The notes beneath the pieces were generated by a model. That model searched no databases, had not been told where the DNA came from, and worked only from the letters and a program-made list of their open reading frames with translations. Positions 38,960 through 51,814 of a stretch of DNA of 64,000 nt are shown here, piece by piece (the first letter of the stretch is position 1; the number at the start of each line of letters is the position of its first letter). The position numbers and the translations under genes were made by a program. The stretch comes from Lepeophtheirus salmonis (taxonomy: Eukaryota > Arthropoda > Copepoda > Siphonostomatoida > Caligidae), in assembly GCF_016086655.4 (NCBI RefSeq), contig NC_052131.2, positions 11,639,940-11,703,939 on the forward strand, given 5' to 3'.

Positions 38960-39395
38960 AGTATTTATACAAAATCTTAATCACCTAATAAAGTTTTATA
39001 CCATAGAATAAATTTGTTCGTATCTCAATTTATCACCTAAATTTGTATATACACATTATAATTGGTCAAAATATGTCCATGAAATGCAATTTGCCCGTTA
39101 ATGAAGTTACATATTTTTTTGATTTGTGATCAAGATTACTTTTGAGCTGACGTACTACAAAAATGCAACTGAATTATAACATATGTAATGTATATTCACT
39201 TCTTAAAATTAAACCATAAAATTATTATTTTCATTTAGGAGTGATCAACTCCTTAAAAGCAATAGCAAAAAGAGTGTCCTTATCTTTTTTATGAACAAAT
39301 TACTTTCAACTCGAATAACTTTACAACTATAAATTGAAACAAGTATAGTTGTAAAAATATGACCTTGACCGCGCAAAATACTTTTTATGGTTGCA
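38960..39395. other. AT-rich non-coding DNA
   Basis: Nothing recognisable. Confidence 0.4.
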
Positions 39396-39399
39396 ACTT

Positions 39400-39665
39400 G
39401 AATATTGTTTCGTATTCTTCAAAGTTTTTCTTCTTTATTATTTTATCCAATATAATGTAATGGATTGTGTATGAAAGACGAAGAGTAATACTGATGATTT
39501 GTTATGGAGTTTTAAGTATAAGTCCTTTTTGGACTTTTTGGATATATGTTACACATGCACTTGCAATATACTGAGTTGAATTTGTATTGTTTTCTGTCAT
39601 CTTCGAGCTGCTCTTATCCAAAACATTTTTCAAATTGTCAGGATTACCAGGTTGATTTGAGGTTT
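39400..39665 (-). repeat. Dispersed repeat family A, copy 6
   Basis: ATTGTCAGGATTACCAGGTTG at the right is the complement of the start of copy 1. GAGTAATACTGATGATTTGT and GAGCTGCTCTTATCC match the other blocks in the same order and orientation as copies 2 and 3. Confidence 0.6.
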
Positions 39666-39669
39666 TCTT

Positions 39670-42600
39670 TACTTAGTAACATTCCTACAGGTCATATTTT
39701 CTGAAACTCTAGTATTAATTACTTGTTATAATTGATATTTTTATAAGACGATTAATTGCTATTAGTTCAAGCTATAAAAATCAACGATTTTATTTTTAAA
39801 TTAAGAATAAATGAGTTGGTAATTATAACTATAATAAACCCCCGTTTGTAGATGTAAATAAGCCTATGGAGGCCATTACAACCAAAAGTTTCTTGCATCG
39901 AGAAAGTTTTTATAAAAAAAATAAATGGGAATATTTCAAGCAACTACCAAAATTTGGTTTCGGGTCTTTTATGCCCTCAAAATTGTCCCAAAGTTTTTAA
40001 ATTTAGGTTTTTATTTTGTAACATTCAAATAAACTTTTAAAAATCCGAACAAATTAAGTTATCTCTGCTACAAAATGGCACTAACGTTGTATTCGAGTTC
40101 AATACCCCAGCTCTTCATTATGCATACAAGGTCCCTTACTCAACATAAAGTAGGTACTTTATCCATCGAAATGCCTACTTTTGAATTAATAATCAAAGGG
40201 CTTGAGGGAAAAAATGTAAGGCTTAATGAGGATATAAGTCAATATTAACTCAAGGATAATGACACTTTTTTTAAACTCTCTAAGGTAACATATGAGTCAA
40301 ATCAATTAATATTACGGAAGTTTTTCACATAGCGTATTAAGTTTATAAAAATATTGTGCAAATATTCTTCTTTTATCCATTCCTCATATACATTCTCTAG
40401 AACAAATAACTTTAATTTGAGTAACTAAAAATACATAATAAAGATTGCATATGTAACAATGTCAATTTTTTGGGCTTTTAGATTTTGCAAAAAAACTAAC
40501 GCTGTTCCTGCTTCTGTTCTTTTTTGAGCGTCAGAACGGACGAAAAATATTTTATTCGCTTTTTTTATTCCTCTCGAAATATATGTTACCCCAGGAACAA
40601 AGCTAAAACCAATTGGGGAAACAAGTACTGCATGATCAATATATATATATATATTTTTCAAATTTAGTGGAAAATACTACTACTATTAATTTCACTAGAT
40701 GTGCGAAGGATACAAATGAATGATTCTATAAGTAACAATACAACACCCCTCAGTACAAACAGTGAATTTAACGAAGGAAAGAAAACATCTCTTTATTGAG
40801 AAAAACAATAAAATGACGTCATAAGTAACATTTTGTAAGAAAAAGTTTTTTCTTAGACAATTAATTAGAATAAACGCTGATCAAGTAGTGTTCGTTTCGT
40901 TGAAAAATATATACCGAATTGAAAAACTGGAAAATTGAATGAAGGAAAGCAAATAAATTAATAATTGAATGGAATTTAATGAAAATAACAGATGAACAGA
41001 AAAAGTCTGCACAGGTCTAACAAGCAGATAATATACTTTACTTCAAGAGGGTTGGTTACATTTGATCTTTTGTTTATTGAAGATGCCTTTAAAGAAAAGT
41101 ATGTTCCATTTATCAATTGAATTATTTAAACAACTTTTTATTAGATTTTTGGCAATTTATATTTGTATTTGAAAAAAAAAAAAAATTATGGGTAAGTGTA
41201 GATATTTTTGTAATTATCTACAAATTTGACCTTCTGATAAAATATTTTATAATCATTCATTATATTGGAATGTTGAATCTCAAGGACATTTGATTCATAT
41301 CAGCATCATCTTCGGATTCATTTTAATTAAAAATGACAATTTTTATACAAGATTTTTGATTTGATGGAATGAAACTCATGTTCCCTAACAATATAAAAAC
41401 CTCTCAAAATCCAGTGAAGGAGACTGAGTACATAAATGGTGATCCATTTCTTTATTTGGACAGCCAAATCAATCATTTCTAATTAGCAATAAGATTATTT
41501 CAATTAATAGCAAATAATAATAAAAATCACGTATAAATTTTAATGGATATCTCTACATGTGTTGATTTCATTTTGGGTCATTTTTAACAAACCATAAATA
41601 AACGTTTTTTTAACCTTTACATTTTATGTAAACTAATAAAATATTGTATTAATTATAACTTGTTATAAATACCAACATAAACATTTTTTCCTCCTATATA
41701 CATATGTAAAATAAAAATACAAGCCAACAAAGAGTTTGAAACTTGTGGCCTTTACTTCCTGCCATAAAGGTTATTATTGATTAAACGTACCTTGATCAAT
41801 CTAACTCCTACGTTGGAGTTTTGTGTATTACATATTTAAAAGGCATTATAAAAATCCTTGACTTAATGAATGGAAAAACAAAAAATTATGAGTTGTGAGA
41901 TTCCTTAATTATTTGTAATCAAAGTTTTAAAAAATCCATTATTGAAGGGTGTCACGATTTGAATAGTACTACCTCTTAGAAATATCAAGAATATACTAAT
42001 TCCATTTAAGTACTTTTTATATGCAATGTAATTATCATTTTAGAATCAATATTTTTTTTATTTCAACTTTGAAAAGATAAATAAAGAAATTAAAGATCAT
42101 TTTTGTATTTCTTTATCATTTATATAAAACTGCAATAATTTGGAAAAACAATAAAGCAGGGCTATAAAATTAAAAAAAAGAATATGAGCTTAATTTTAAA
42201 AGATAATTATGAAACAAATAGTATTTAAGTAGGAATTAATTTATAGAGATGTGGAAGAGGGTGAAATTCTGGCAAGTGCTAAAAACAAATAATTCATCTT
42301 TTATTAATATATTACGTAAAATTGTAGGATTGTATGAGGTATCCTTGTTATTTTATCAATAAAAACGTTACAAATTTTATAGCGCTCCAAAAGGCACCAT
42401 TTCCCTCATTAATATGTTAGAGTACCGCAATTCACTAATTGAACTAGTTAGGTGAAACCTTCATGGATGAAAATAGTTTGCATTTATTCGTAATTTAGGC
42501 GTAATTAATGTATAAATTTAATCCTAAAAATCTAGTTTGTTGAGCCATTCTCTAGATAATAGTGCCATTTACCTAAGATTACTCTATCAGACAGCTTTTG

Positions 42601-43470
42601 CGTCTGATAAAGACACTTTTTTTAAGACTTTGGAAGGAATAAAGCTACTATTTGAAAAGCTATTGAATATTCATAATTTTCTACATTTCTAGGTAATCTT
42701 GAATTAATTTGTGGTCTTTTTCAAAAGAAAAAACGTATAGAAAATAATCTAACAAAATATTTTATAGAAGTCAAAATCTTCATTTTAATATTTTGTTATC
42801 TCATTTTCTCAATTAATTTGTCGTTGTTATATAAGATATGAAGATAAAAACATTAAAATAATTTTTCCTTTTTTTGCATCTTTACTAAGTTCTTTTTTTT
42901 TTTTAAATGTATCAAAATGTAAAATAAAGAAAATATATATTTTCGGTTTGTAAATTGATCCTTTAAATTATTTGAGAATGAAATTTATTTCCAAATTATC
43001 ATAATATCTTATATATTTTATACAGAAATCTTACATTACCATAGAATTTTACAACAAACCACACTTATTCAATTTGAGGATAAAAAATGATCAAATATTT
43101 TGCATATATCAATTATACAATTCTTTAATCCATAATCAAAAATCAGTTTATCAAATGATAGTGGAAAAAAAACAACGTTTTTTACCGTTTTTTCTATATT
43201 AAAGAAAACAATTCTCTTTACATACCTATACGTTTTTTTATGGGCCACACAAGAGGACCTCCATGGACAATAACAGTTGAACATTTACGAATGTAAAATT
43301 TAATTTTTAGATTCCAAAGTAGACTTAAAATAAAAAACATAATATTTTTGCTTTGGACTTTTGTTTTGTTCATTTCTGTTTAACCCAGATTTTACAAAAT
43401 AGTTGAGTCAATTGGAGTTGTTTGAAAATTTAATCAATACTTATATTTACACAATGTTAAATTTGCAACA
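39670..43470. other. AT-rich non-coding DNA downstream of the FBXL7-like gene
   Basis: No gene recognised. A CRE-type TGACGTCA octamer is at 40813-40820 and a (TA)n run at about 40640-40655. Confidence 0.45.
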
Positions 43471-43475
43471 ATTTC

Positions 43476-43481
43476 TTTATT
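43476..43481 (-). terminator. Candidate polyadenylation signal AATAAA for the FBXL7-like gene
   Basis: TTTATT on the plus strand reads AATAAA on the coding strand, about 205 nt after the stop codon. The predicted 3' UTR also carries a short TTTG/CTTG microsatellite at about 43612-43640. The motif is common by chance in AT-rich DNA, so position relative to the stop is the main support. Confidence 0.45.
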
Positions 43482-43686
43482 CTTATTAAAAAAATTATAC
43501 AAATTACAAATTTTCATAAATAATACCTTAATACAGAAAAATATAACCAAAAATATATGCGTATATCGTATGATAACAATTTGACTAGATTCTGATGAAG
43601 GAAGATAGGTTTGTTTGTTTGCTTGCTTGCTTTCTTGGTTGACTAGAGTTGTGAAGTGGTGAAAGGAGATAGATATAGGTATGTTT

Positions 43687-44222
43687 CTAATAGAATCCTG
43701 GATGCGAATGCTCAATAACACATCTCCTACAAAACTTTTTGACAGATCGATATCCATCTAACGTGACTGGAGAGTCCTGGATATTCAACTGTTGCAGACC
43801 ACGACAATAGTACGCCACAGTCTGTATCCCCTTATCACCCACCATTTCACAACTCTTGATACTCAACTTTTTCAAATTTGGACAGTGCTCTGCAAGAAGT
43901 CGTAGACCTCCATCCGTGATATCACACTTCCCAACATCCAGCGATCGAAGTCGTGTACAGGAACGTGAAATGACTTCAAGTGCACTGTCTGAAATGGATT
44001 CGCAACCACGAAGGTTGAGATAGCGGAGTTTGTAGCATAAACGAGCAAGTTGCTTGATCCCGGAGTCACTGATTCGATCGCATTTAGCCACACTTAAATA
44101 GCGAAGATTTGGACCCAGTTTGGCGAGTTCGTAGAGAGAAAAGTCTGTAACACGGATGCAATCGGAGATGCTGAGTTCACGTAGGCATAAACAGTATGAG
44201 GAAACGGCTTTGATTCCCGCAT
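43687..44222 (-). CDS. FBXL7: FBXL7-like gene, terminal coding exon 4 (C-terminal LRRs and stop)
   Basis: The acceptor ACTTATAG ends at 44223, leaving a 78-bp intron before it. It encodes residues 407-584 as successive repeats (RELSISDCIRVTD, RYLSVAKCDRISD, KSLD-type LDVGKCDITDGG, KKLSIKSCEMVGD, QQLNIQDSPVTLD) and ends at TAG, 43689-43687. The repeat LDVGKCDITDGG is about two residues shorter than its vertebrate counterpart. Confidence 0.95.
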
Positions 44223-47200
44223 CTATAAGTAATTGTATCACAAAAACATAATTAGTTAAGATCTACGAATCGTAAATAATAGTCTGAGTAACTACTTTAC
44301 CTGTTATATTAGAACATCGACGTAAAAACAAATACGTCAACTGAGGACAACTTTCTACAATCATTTTAAGTCCAGAGTCTTCTAAAGAAACACAGTCACT
44401 TATATCTAAATATTGGATGTTCAATTGCCGACGCTGAGGTTGAGGTGGGAAATTAGTAACGAGGGTGCGAGGTGAGGGTGGAGGCTGATGGACTGAGATA
44501 GTGGAGATCATTTGACAACCTGAAAAATTTATAATAAATATTATAAAATTAAATTTTTATTACATCAAGCCTTAAGGCTCTTTTTTTATTTGTTATAATT
44601 ATCATGCGGGAAGGTCAGAAGGTTTTTTTTTTTTTGACACATAAAAAAGATTTTTGTTTGAATAGAAAAAAGCTAGAAAGGAAGTCATAAAAAAGTAGTA
44701 CTATTGAGAAATATATTTTGTACTATGAACAATAATTAAAATAATTATAAATCCGCATAAGCCATTTTTTAAAATTAAAATTTAAATAAATCTTTTCCTA
44801 TCTTTGCATATCTATACTTTTAAAAGTCTGGTATGTCAATATAAAATCAATATTAAAATATATATATATTTTTTTTACTTCTTATATACATACAGTCAAA
44901 TATTTCATAGACATATTTGAGTTAATTTTTGGGGGCATTAGATAAGATACTCAAGAGTTTTTTTATAGTTTAGAATGTTTATTTGAAGAAAATCTATGAA
45001 TTTTTTTATCTTTTGATGTGACAATAAATTTATATATACTAAAAGTTCAATTTGCGTCACCTCCAAAAAGAGTTTCTTTGAGTAATTAAAAAAAAAAATT
45101 AAAAAAAATCAATTTTAGTTTGCTTTTGTATTCTTGGACTTCAAGTGCTATCCTAAGGACTTAATGAAAGCAATTCCTTTGTTACTGCTTCAAGTTCAAC
45201 TTCTGCAAAGAGTAGCAGCTTTATTTGGATTATCTTTATGAAAAATCTTTATTACTTTTGATTAAAAGTACCTACAACCAACTAACTACTAATAACAACC
45301 AAGCCCTTATCTTTTTCTCTTTACAGGTAAAAGAAATAACCTTATAGACGAACACACATAACAACGTACGTACATACAAAGAACTGAGAAGGAAGGAGGA
45401 AAAACACTTATGACCCTTGAAAAAATATCAAATTTTTCTTCTTATTGTGTTGTCTTGAAGCAAAAAAGTAAGGTGGACATCGCTTTTTTTAAAGTGTCAA
45501 TTTGTCAAGGACATTTACATAAAATATATAAGGTCCTCTATTTTCCTCTCTAAACGGGTCATAAATTCATATTCCTAAAGTCTCTATGAGGCTACGCAAT
45601 TGCGTGTTCAACACTAATTATTTTCTTTTAATAAAATATGTACCTACTAAAGATTTTCCACTTTTTGTAAACTGCCCTCAAAATATATCATATATGTATA
45701 TAAAAAGCCTTATATAAAATAATTTTAACTGCCTGTAAGTCATAAATATGTGTATATATACACACGACATGTTTTACTACTGAAAATCTTTTGGGTTGAA
45801 GAACAATCAAAGGATTTATTTTTATTTTGAAGGAACAAAATTTATAAATTTGAAAAAAGAAATCCGAATGACGTCCGTTACTAGATGTTAATTTCTTTCA
45901 GTTTGATGCCTTAAGTGCATAACTTTAAACTCTTTTCTAAAAATTAAAATTATTACCATAGAATATATGAAAGAGACGCTTACCTGTGACATCCAAATGA
46001 TCTAATAAATGGCACTTTGATACGAGATCCATGAGTCCCCCGTTTGTAATGTTAATGCAATATTGAATTTCCAGCTCTTTTAAGCCAGGACACCTCCTAG
46101 CCACGATGGCCAGTCCACGATCTGTGAGCCTACGACATCCATTGAGGAAAATTTTAACAATGGAGAGCTTTGCGTTTCCTGCAGAGTTTCGTGAGAGGAG
46201 ACGTAGAATCGTTTTGATACCTAGATCAGCATCCGTGTTCTCTCCAGTCAGAGATATGGCATTCCAAAGGGAAGGATCCCAGGCACAGAAATAAAAGCGT
46301 CTATTTACACGTGAGAGTCTCACAATATCATTTGAACTAAGGAAGGAGAGAATTTTGATTAGGAGATCATCTGGAAGATAATCTAAGGAGAGTCTATGAT
46401 TGGCTAGTGCAGATGGAGGACGGTGGAGGTGCTGATGGTGCTGATTATGCTGATGTAAGTAGGAAGGAGAAATTGCTGCAATATTTCGAGTGACGATATT
46501 GCGTTGTCTTTTGAGATCTTGAGCTGGGATCTTTGTAGCACGTACGTCCCATGGATCCGGTGAACTCCGAGCTTCAATACTAGAAGTGGGAGTGGATCCT
46601 CTTAGAACTGCATTGTTAGAGGTATTGTTCATGCTATGATAGCCAATGTCAGAGAGTTGAGTTGCGTGATGTGGGACGGACTTGGGAGCTAGGAGGTGTC
46701 CACCATAGACGCTGGGAGATAGGCGAGACTCTAAGTTCTTTGAAAAATCGCATCTTGGACTCAGTCGATGTTCCTTGGATCGGAGGAGAATATGATGTGG
46801 ATCAAGGGGCTTGGAGATTTCAGGAGAGGAGTTGCGTACACTTCCTATAGAGTCAGATTCTGCTGCAGAGGATGAGGCTGAGGAACTCTCCTCGTGACCT
46901 CTTCGTGGACCTTCATTATGAATGTCTGCAATCTCTGAAAAAGAACGAAAGATAAACGATAATTAATTATATGATAATTAACGAGAGATTCAATTTTTTT
47001 TAAATTATAAATGAAATTTCTGTGCTCCCCTCCCCACTTCTCATAGACAAATTATAATTATATATATATTTTTTCTTCTTGAGAAGGAAAAACTATCGAA
47101 TATATTAAAAAAATGACCAGAAATTTTATACCGTGGGTTGATCCCTTAGAACATCTTTCTTTTAAACCTTGTTTTCTGATAACGTAGGGTTCGAAAGAAG

Positions 47201-48127
47201 TAATTTTTATTTCAAGAAAAAAAAAAAAGAACATAATATATATTGGAATGTATTTAATTTTATCTTACTCCGAAAACAAAAAATAATAATAATAAAAATC
47301 TAATTTTCTTTTTATAAAAACATTTTTTAATATATTTAATAATATTACAGGAGAGTCTAAAGAAATTCATATTTTTAAACATGGTTTAAAGCAGATGTAA
47401 TAAAAACTCTTTAAAAATATGTACACTTAATTTTATAGGTGGAATGACCTTTCTTACTCAATATTAAGCATTGAAATATAGGTATTTTTAAAAACTTAAT
47501 GCTTCAAAACAAAACATTGTCACATATTTTTTTAATTTGTAATATACAAATGATATTGAAACGTAGTTTCCATGGTCTATATAAAAACTTAAAAGGTAAT
47601 TTTTTTACAAGGGGCATGGTTAAGTTTTTAATTCAGTCTCTTTTAACCTTCAATATTATCTTTTTAATGTCAGACATTTAGGTATACAAATCTGGAGATC
47701 AAAGTTAACTTATGTATTTTGAAGATTTGCATATGAAATAATTATAAAAATATTGAAAAAAAAAACCGATTTATGATAGAAACAAAAAAAAAAAATTTTT
47801 CATTAAAAATTTGTGATATATTTATTCAAAAATTCTATTTATTTTTTTTTCATTCCAAATCACTTAAATTGAAGACTCTAAAAAAATAATTTCATTGGGT
47901 TCATTACGAATTATAATATACCTCCCCTACTTAATAAAATACCTATAAAATTTGTGGTTTTTGGTTGCAAGAATATATGTTTAAATACGATTCTCTAACC
48001 ACAAAACCTTCATTTGATAACACTGAATACAATACCGACATATTATGCAAAGTTTTTTAACATTTTATTAGAACATACCTTGGAGTTTGTTCCAAATTTC
48101 ATATCCACCATAGGCTGCAGTAGCCAT
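43687..48127 (-). CDS. FBXL7: FBXL7-like F-box/leucine-rich-repeat protein (SCF ubiquitin ligase substrate receptor), four coding exons
   Basis: Spliced on the minus strand from exons 48127-48079, 46934-45984, 44519-44301 and 44222-43687, giving 1755 nt and 584 residues. The N-terminal ~200 residues are Ser-rich and look disordered, with a His/Gln-rich patch near 177-186. The F-box is at about 200-243 (LPDDLLIKILSFL, then AWDPSLW). Cysteine-containing leucine-rich repeats follow from about 277 to the end (GCRRLTDRGL, RYLNLRGCESISD). The C-terminus CRRCVIEHSHPGFY closely resembles the vertebrate FBXL7 end. FBXL7 proteins bind Skp1 through the F-box and present substrates to the SCF E3 ligase through the repeats; Drosophila Fbxl7 acts downstream of Fat in Hippo and planar polarity signalling. 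At 584 residues it is longer than the ~490 of human FBXL7, mainly in the N-terminal tail. All junction phases agree. Identification is strong; substrates are unknown. Confidence 0.95.
44223..44300 (-). other. Intron 3 of the FBXL7-like gene (78 bp)
   Basis: GTAAAG...TTATAG. Its position is fixed by continuous repeat homology on both sides and by the phase-1 junction (ACA G|AT). Confidence 0.9.
44301..44519 (-). CDS. FBXL7: FBXL7-like gene, coding exon 3 (LRRs)
   Basis: The acceptor TTTTTCAG ends at 44520 and the donor AACAG|GTAAAG is at 44301/44300; both junctions are phase 1. It encodes residues 334-406: a Pro-rich loop (VHQPPPSPR) and then the repeats QYLDISDCVSLEDSGLK and LTYLFLRRCSNIT. 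These match the FBXL7 order, where a variable loop also precedes the IRYLDMTDC-type repeat. Confidence 0.93.
44520..45983 (-). other. Intron 2 of the FBXL7-like gene
   Basis: 1464 bp, GTAAGC...TTTCAG. AT-rich with a short (TA)n run near 44860; no embedded coding sequence recognised. Confidence 0.85.
45984..46934 (-). CDS. FBXL7: FBXL7-like gene, coding exon 2 (disordered N-terminus, F-box, first LRRs)
   Basis: The acceptor is a pyrimidine-rich tract ending TTTTTCAG at 46935, and the frame opens directly as EIADIHNEGPRRG. It encodes residues 17-333: a Ser/Pro-rich tail, the His-rich patch, the complete F-box and the first repeats to HLDVTG. The donor is CACAG|GTAAGC at 45984/45983. An internal Met at 46632 could be mistaken for the start, but the frame stays open and compositionally similar for a further 100 codons upstream to the acceptor. 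Confidence 0.93.
46935..48078 (-). other. Intron 1 of the FBXL7-like gene
   Basis: 1144 bp, GTATGT...TTTCAG. Very AT-rich with several A and T runs; no embedded gene or recognisable transposon. Confidence 0.7.
48079..48127 (-). CDS. FBXL7: FBXL7-like gene, coding exon 1 (start codon, 16 codons plus 1 nt)
   Basis: Begins ATGGCTACTGCAGCC and encodes MATAAYGGYEIWNKLQ plus the first base of a Glu codon. The donor reads CAAG|GTATGT at 48079/48078. The single left-over G joins AG from exon 2 to make GAG, so frame is kept. The start has A at -3 and G at +4, a good initiation context. An in-frame TAA at 48148-48146 closes the frame upstream. A T-rich tract ending in AG at 48151-48150 could be the acceptor of an intron in the 5' UTR, so more non-coding exons may lie upstream. 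The exon was found by phase and splice signals rather than homology, so it is less certain than the others. Confidence 0.75.
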
Positions 48128-48430
48128 ATTGAATTGGCTACTTATTTAACTAAAAAAAATCCCCGAATAATAAATGGTTATTTTTCCTCTAAAATAACTT
48201 TAACAATCACTTGCACTATAAAAAACTACACAAATATACACACGGATCAAGGAGTGAATGGTAACTAACGCACATTCTTTAGAATATCTTCATGGTATAC
48301 CATCTAAGGAGAAGAAAAAACAAAAACGAGGGTGAGTGGTATTCTTGGGCGACGACACAGGACGACGCCTGACTCGTTGTTGTTATTTTGGGGGGTTACA
48401 CATACTGTATATATGTGTGTGTGTCTATGT
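48128..48430 (-). promoter_or_regulatory. 5' flank / presumed 5' UTR and promoter area of the FBXL7-like gene
   Basis: The sequence upstream of the start codon is somewhat less AT-rich near 48320-48400 (GACGACACAGGACGACGCC) and ends in a (TG)n tract at about 48414-48424. No TATA box in the right orientation was recognised. If the AG at 48151-48150 is an acceptor, the true promoter lies further upstream. Confidence 0.3.
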
Positions 48431-51400
48431 CTTTGACCCGTGAATTGTGTAGAAGGATCATGATTTGAGTGCACGCTTAAGAAATACGATTATATTTTAG
48501 GTCATAATATGTAATATTCAACCCAGCAATTCATGTCTTTGAGTTATGATTAGGTACAACTTTTAATGAAAACTAAGATGTTTTTTTATTTATTTCCACC
48601 ATGCTGAACATTACATGTTATTGTTGTTTTGCAAGAAAATACCAATAGTAAAGAGAGGAAAAATATGAAATTGATGTACAAAATGGATGCATATTTACTA
48701 ACTGCATTGATAAGTTCAATACCTTACGAACAAATGAACATTTTGAATTAATCCATTGAACTTTTATAGAAAATAAAATTATAACTTTATAGCAAAGCAT
48801 TTTAATAACAAGTTTATTGCTTTAAGTAATAATTATATAATATATATATTTAGTGATGACATCTCATCATTGAGGTGTGATATTTGGACAATTTGATCCT
48901 TTGGACATACCAATCATGGATATTGCATAGGCATAATATCGTTATCCTATTTACAACCATTATTATATTCGGAATGAATTGTTTAAAATGTTCAGCAAAT
49001 GACTTAACAGTTAATATTAAAATATTTATAAATTAATGAACTATTCTTTTTAAATGTGCTATGTGAACACAAAAAACAGTCAGACACTAGTAAAAAAAAA
49101 TACAAATTTTATATTTTAAAATTGATAAAAATATATAATCTTTAAATATGCCATGGACATTATTATTTGTTTTTACATTTTTTAAACTTTATATCCAATT
49201 TTATGAGTCCTATTAATATATACGATATAGTTTTATATTATATTTTATTCTATAAAATTTAAAATTTTATTTTTAAAAACTAAGTTGTAATTTAATGATA
49301 TTTTGATAAAGAAATTAATTCCTACTATGAACTTCAAAGAATCAAATCATTTTATGTATCCTCCAACGCTTCACTTAACCAATAAAAATGAAAGATAATC
49401 AATTAATTATTTGAAAATACAATTGTAATTAAGACTTATTTTTGAGAAAAAAAGTATCCCTACTTGCTTTTGGGTAGACAGGAAGAATATAGTAAATTGT
49501 GTACATTTTAAACTAAATATAGGTTTCAAAAAATATTATTTAAAGTTGGAAAAGTATTGAGCAAATTGATATTTATAGAATTGATGCTGACCAGTGATCT
49601 CACATCGTTATTTACAGCTATAATAATATGACAGCTGTTGCTGACACAGCATGATTTATCCAGGTGGATGGAATATATCCTTGAATGTGGGTAGAAAATC
49701 TGTATTGCTCCCATTGCGACAACATATTCTACTCATATCAACACTATTAAAAAGACATGAATCTGTCCCATGCATATGTCTGTATATATATTTATATAAA
49801 TACATGTACACAAGCCATAAAAAATAGTTGTATTGACATGGGAGGGCTTAATACGTATATTCATATATAAATAACTTTCTTTTCAAATATTTTTGCAATG
49901 ACTTGCAGTTATCAACCAATGTCTTCTCTATTTTCTTTTTGGATTTATTTGCTTGTAAAAATCCCTATTTTTCTGTCATAATATTTTTTCTTTTATCCTT
50001 TCATGTAGGAAAAATTATTTACTTCATAATAAATAGGCTAAAAGAAGTCGTATTTAATTTGATTTTTCGTTAAAGAGTCAACAAGAATTCAGCTTATGTA
50101 TATATTATACATATATATACGTATTTATCAGAACATCACATCAGCCATAAATCATAATTAACCACAATGCAACAAAGGCGATAATCAGCAGTGCTTAAGT
50201 ACATTTACATATAGGTATGTATACTGCATTGTCTAATATCAGTGTGATCTTATATAGCTCCAAATTCAGTAGAAGGGGGACAGTTCTTTCATATTATTTT
50301 ATAAATAGGTGAATATAATGTGTTGTTCAATTTCTTCTTTATAAGTAATAAAAAAAAATAATATTTCCTTTTCGGGGAAAAAAAATAGAATTCCACAAAT
50401 ATTTCTTAAAATAAATTGTGTTTTCTCCATTCAATGGTTTGTTGGTTATAGTTGGTAGGTCCAAAAATATATATATATATGAAAAACTCTTCCCTTTGAT
50501 GGATGAGAGACCATTTCATTCAACCAAAAAAAAAAAAAAATACCCCATCCGTTTTGGTAAAGAGAAGTAATAAGTAAAATAATATATATAAAGGGTTGAT
50601 ATAGGAATTTGCAGGCGTTTATCCTCAAAGTTTAAACTTTTTATGCTGATTTAGAAATCATTTGTGTAATTTAATAGCTTGTTAATTTGCAAATTTGTTT
50701 TATAATATAAAATACACTTAAAGTTACTTTTTTTTTATTATCTAATATTTTAGTAAAAATAGTTGAGTTATTTTTTCATTAAAGTTTTGAAATTTTCAAA
50801 CTCCAACCTTTATCAATCTCCAAACGTTCATTACGATAAATTCCCTACAACTCAACAACCCAGAGTGATCTAGAAGAAGATTATCCACTGGCTCATAGAT
50901 ATTAGTAGAAAACGATCCTTTTGTAGAAAGATTCATTGAAATTAATAAGCGCTTCCATTAAGTATATAAAAACATAGGCTTTGTTTAAAAATGTGGCCAT
51001 TATGCCATTTTAAATTGAGAATAATCAAAGAAAACACATGACATCACAAAGTATCAAAGTTTAATTTAAAAAAGTCTGTTTATCTAGGCAATTACTTAAT
51101 TTTTATCAACACTTATTGACACTCACATCTATCGATAAGGGCCAGCTTGTCTGAGCCTACGATGATTTCTTTTTAATTTGGTGATTAATTATCTTTTTTT
51201 CCCACATACATTTTCTCTTTTTAGGTCCTGTCCCGGAATTTTTTATTATTTTATGAAAGGTCTGGCTTGTGTTGAAGAAACTATAAGAGCTCAATTTATA
51301 ATAAAATATTTGCAAAATAAAATCCATTTTTTCAAAAGAAAAGATCTAAAGTATACTTTACAAAAATAAAACTGCAGCAACCTTTTATTCTTAAATCATT

Positions 51401-51810
51401 TTTATTTCAAAGAATAAGTCCCCCTCTTGTGCTCATTTGTTTTCTAAAAAATAAAATAATTGTTGATCAAATTATGGTCACCTTAGATAAATTAAACAAA
51501 TTGTACATATTTTCCTAAATAATCTTATGTAAAATTCAATGGCTTTGGGTCAATATTTCAACAAAAGATAATTTGATACATGTTTGCACAGGTAATATAG
51601 GGTTTTTTATTCACTAAGAATAAGAACATTTAGGAAATTAATTTTAAAGCCCGCAGAAATTATATTAAGTTCAAATTTAAATGCTATTTAATATGTCCAC
51701 CATATTAGGATGTGGTATAAAAATATTGTCGCGATTCAATAAAAAAAAAATTGTTTCAACTATGTAGAAGAAAGTGTTGTTTTTCTTATTTAATTATTCA
51801 AAATTATGTT
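48430..51810. other. AT-rich non-coding DNA upstream of the FBXL7-like gene
   Basis: No gene recognised; (TA)n runs near 50468. Untranslated exons of the FBXL7-like gene could lie here unseen. Confidence 0.4.
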
Positions 51811-51814
51811 AGCC

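Noticed and set aside
43434..43757. 107-codon minus-strand frame
   Set aside because: Starts out of frame within FBXL7-like exon 4 and runs through its 3' UTR.
46106..46850. Two plus-strand frames
   Set aside because: Antisense shadows of FBXL7-like exon 2.
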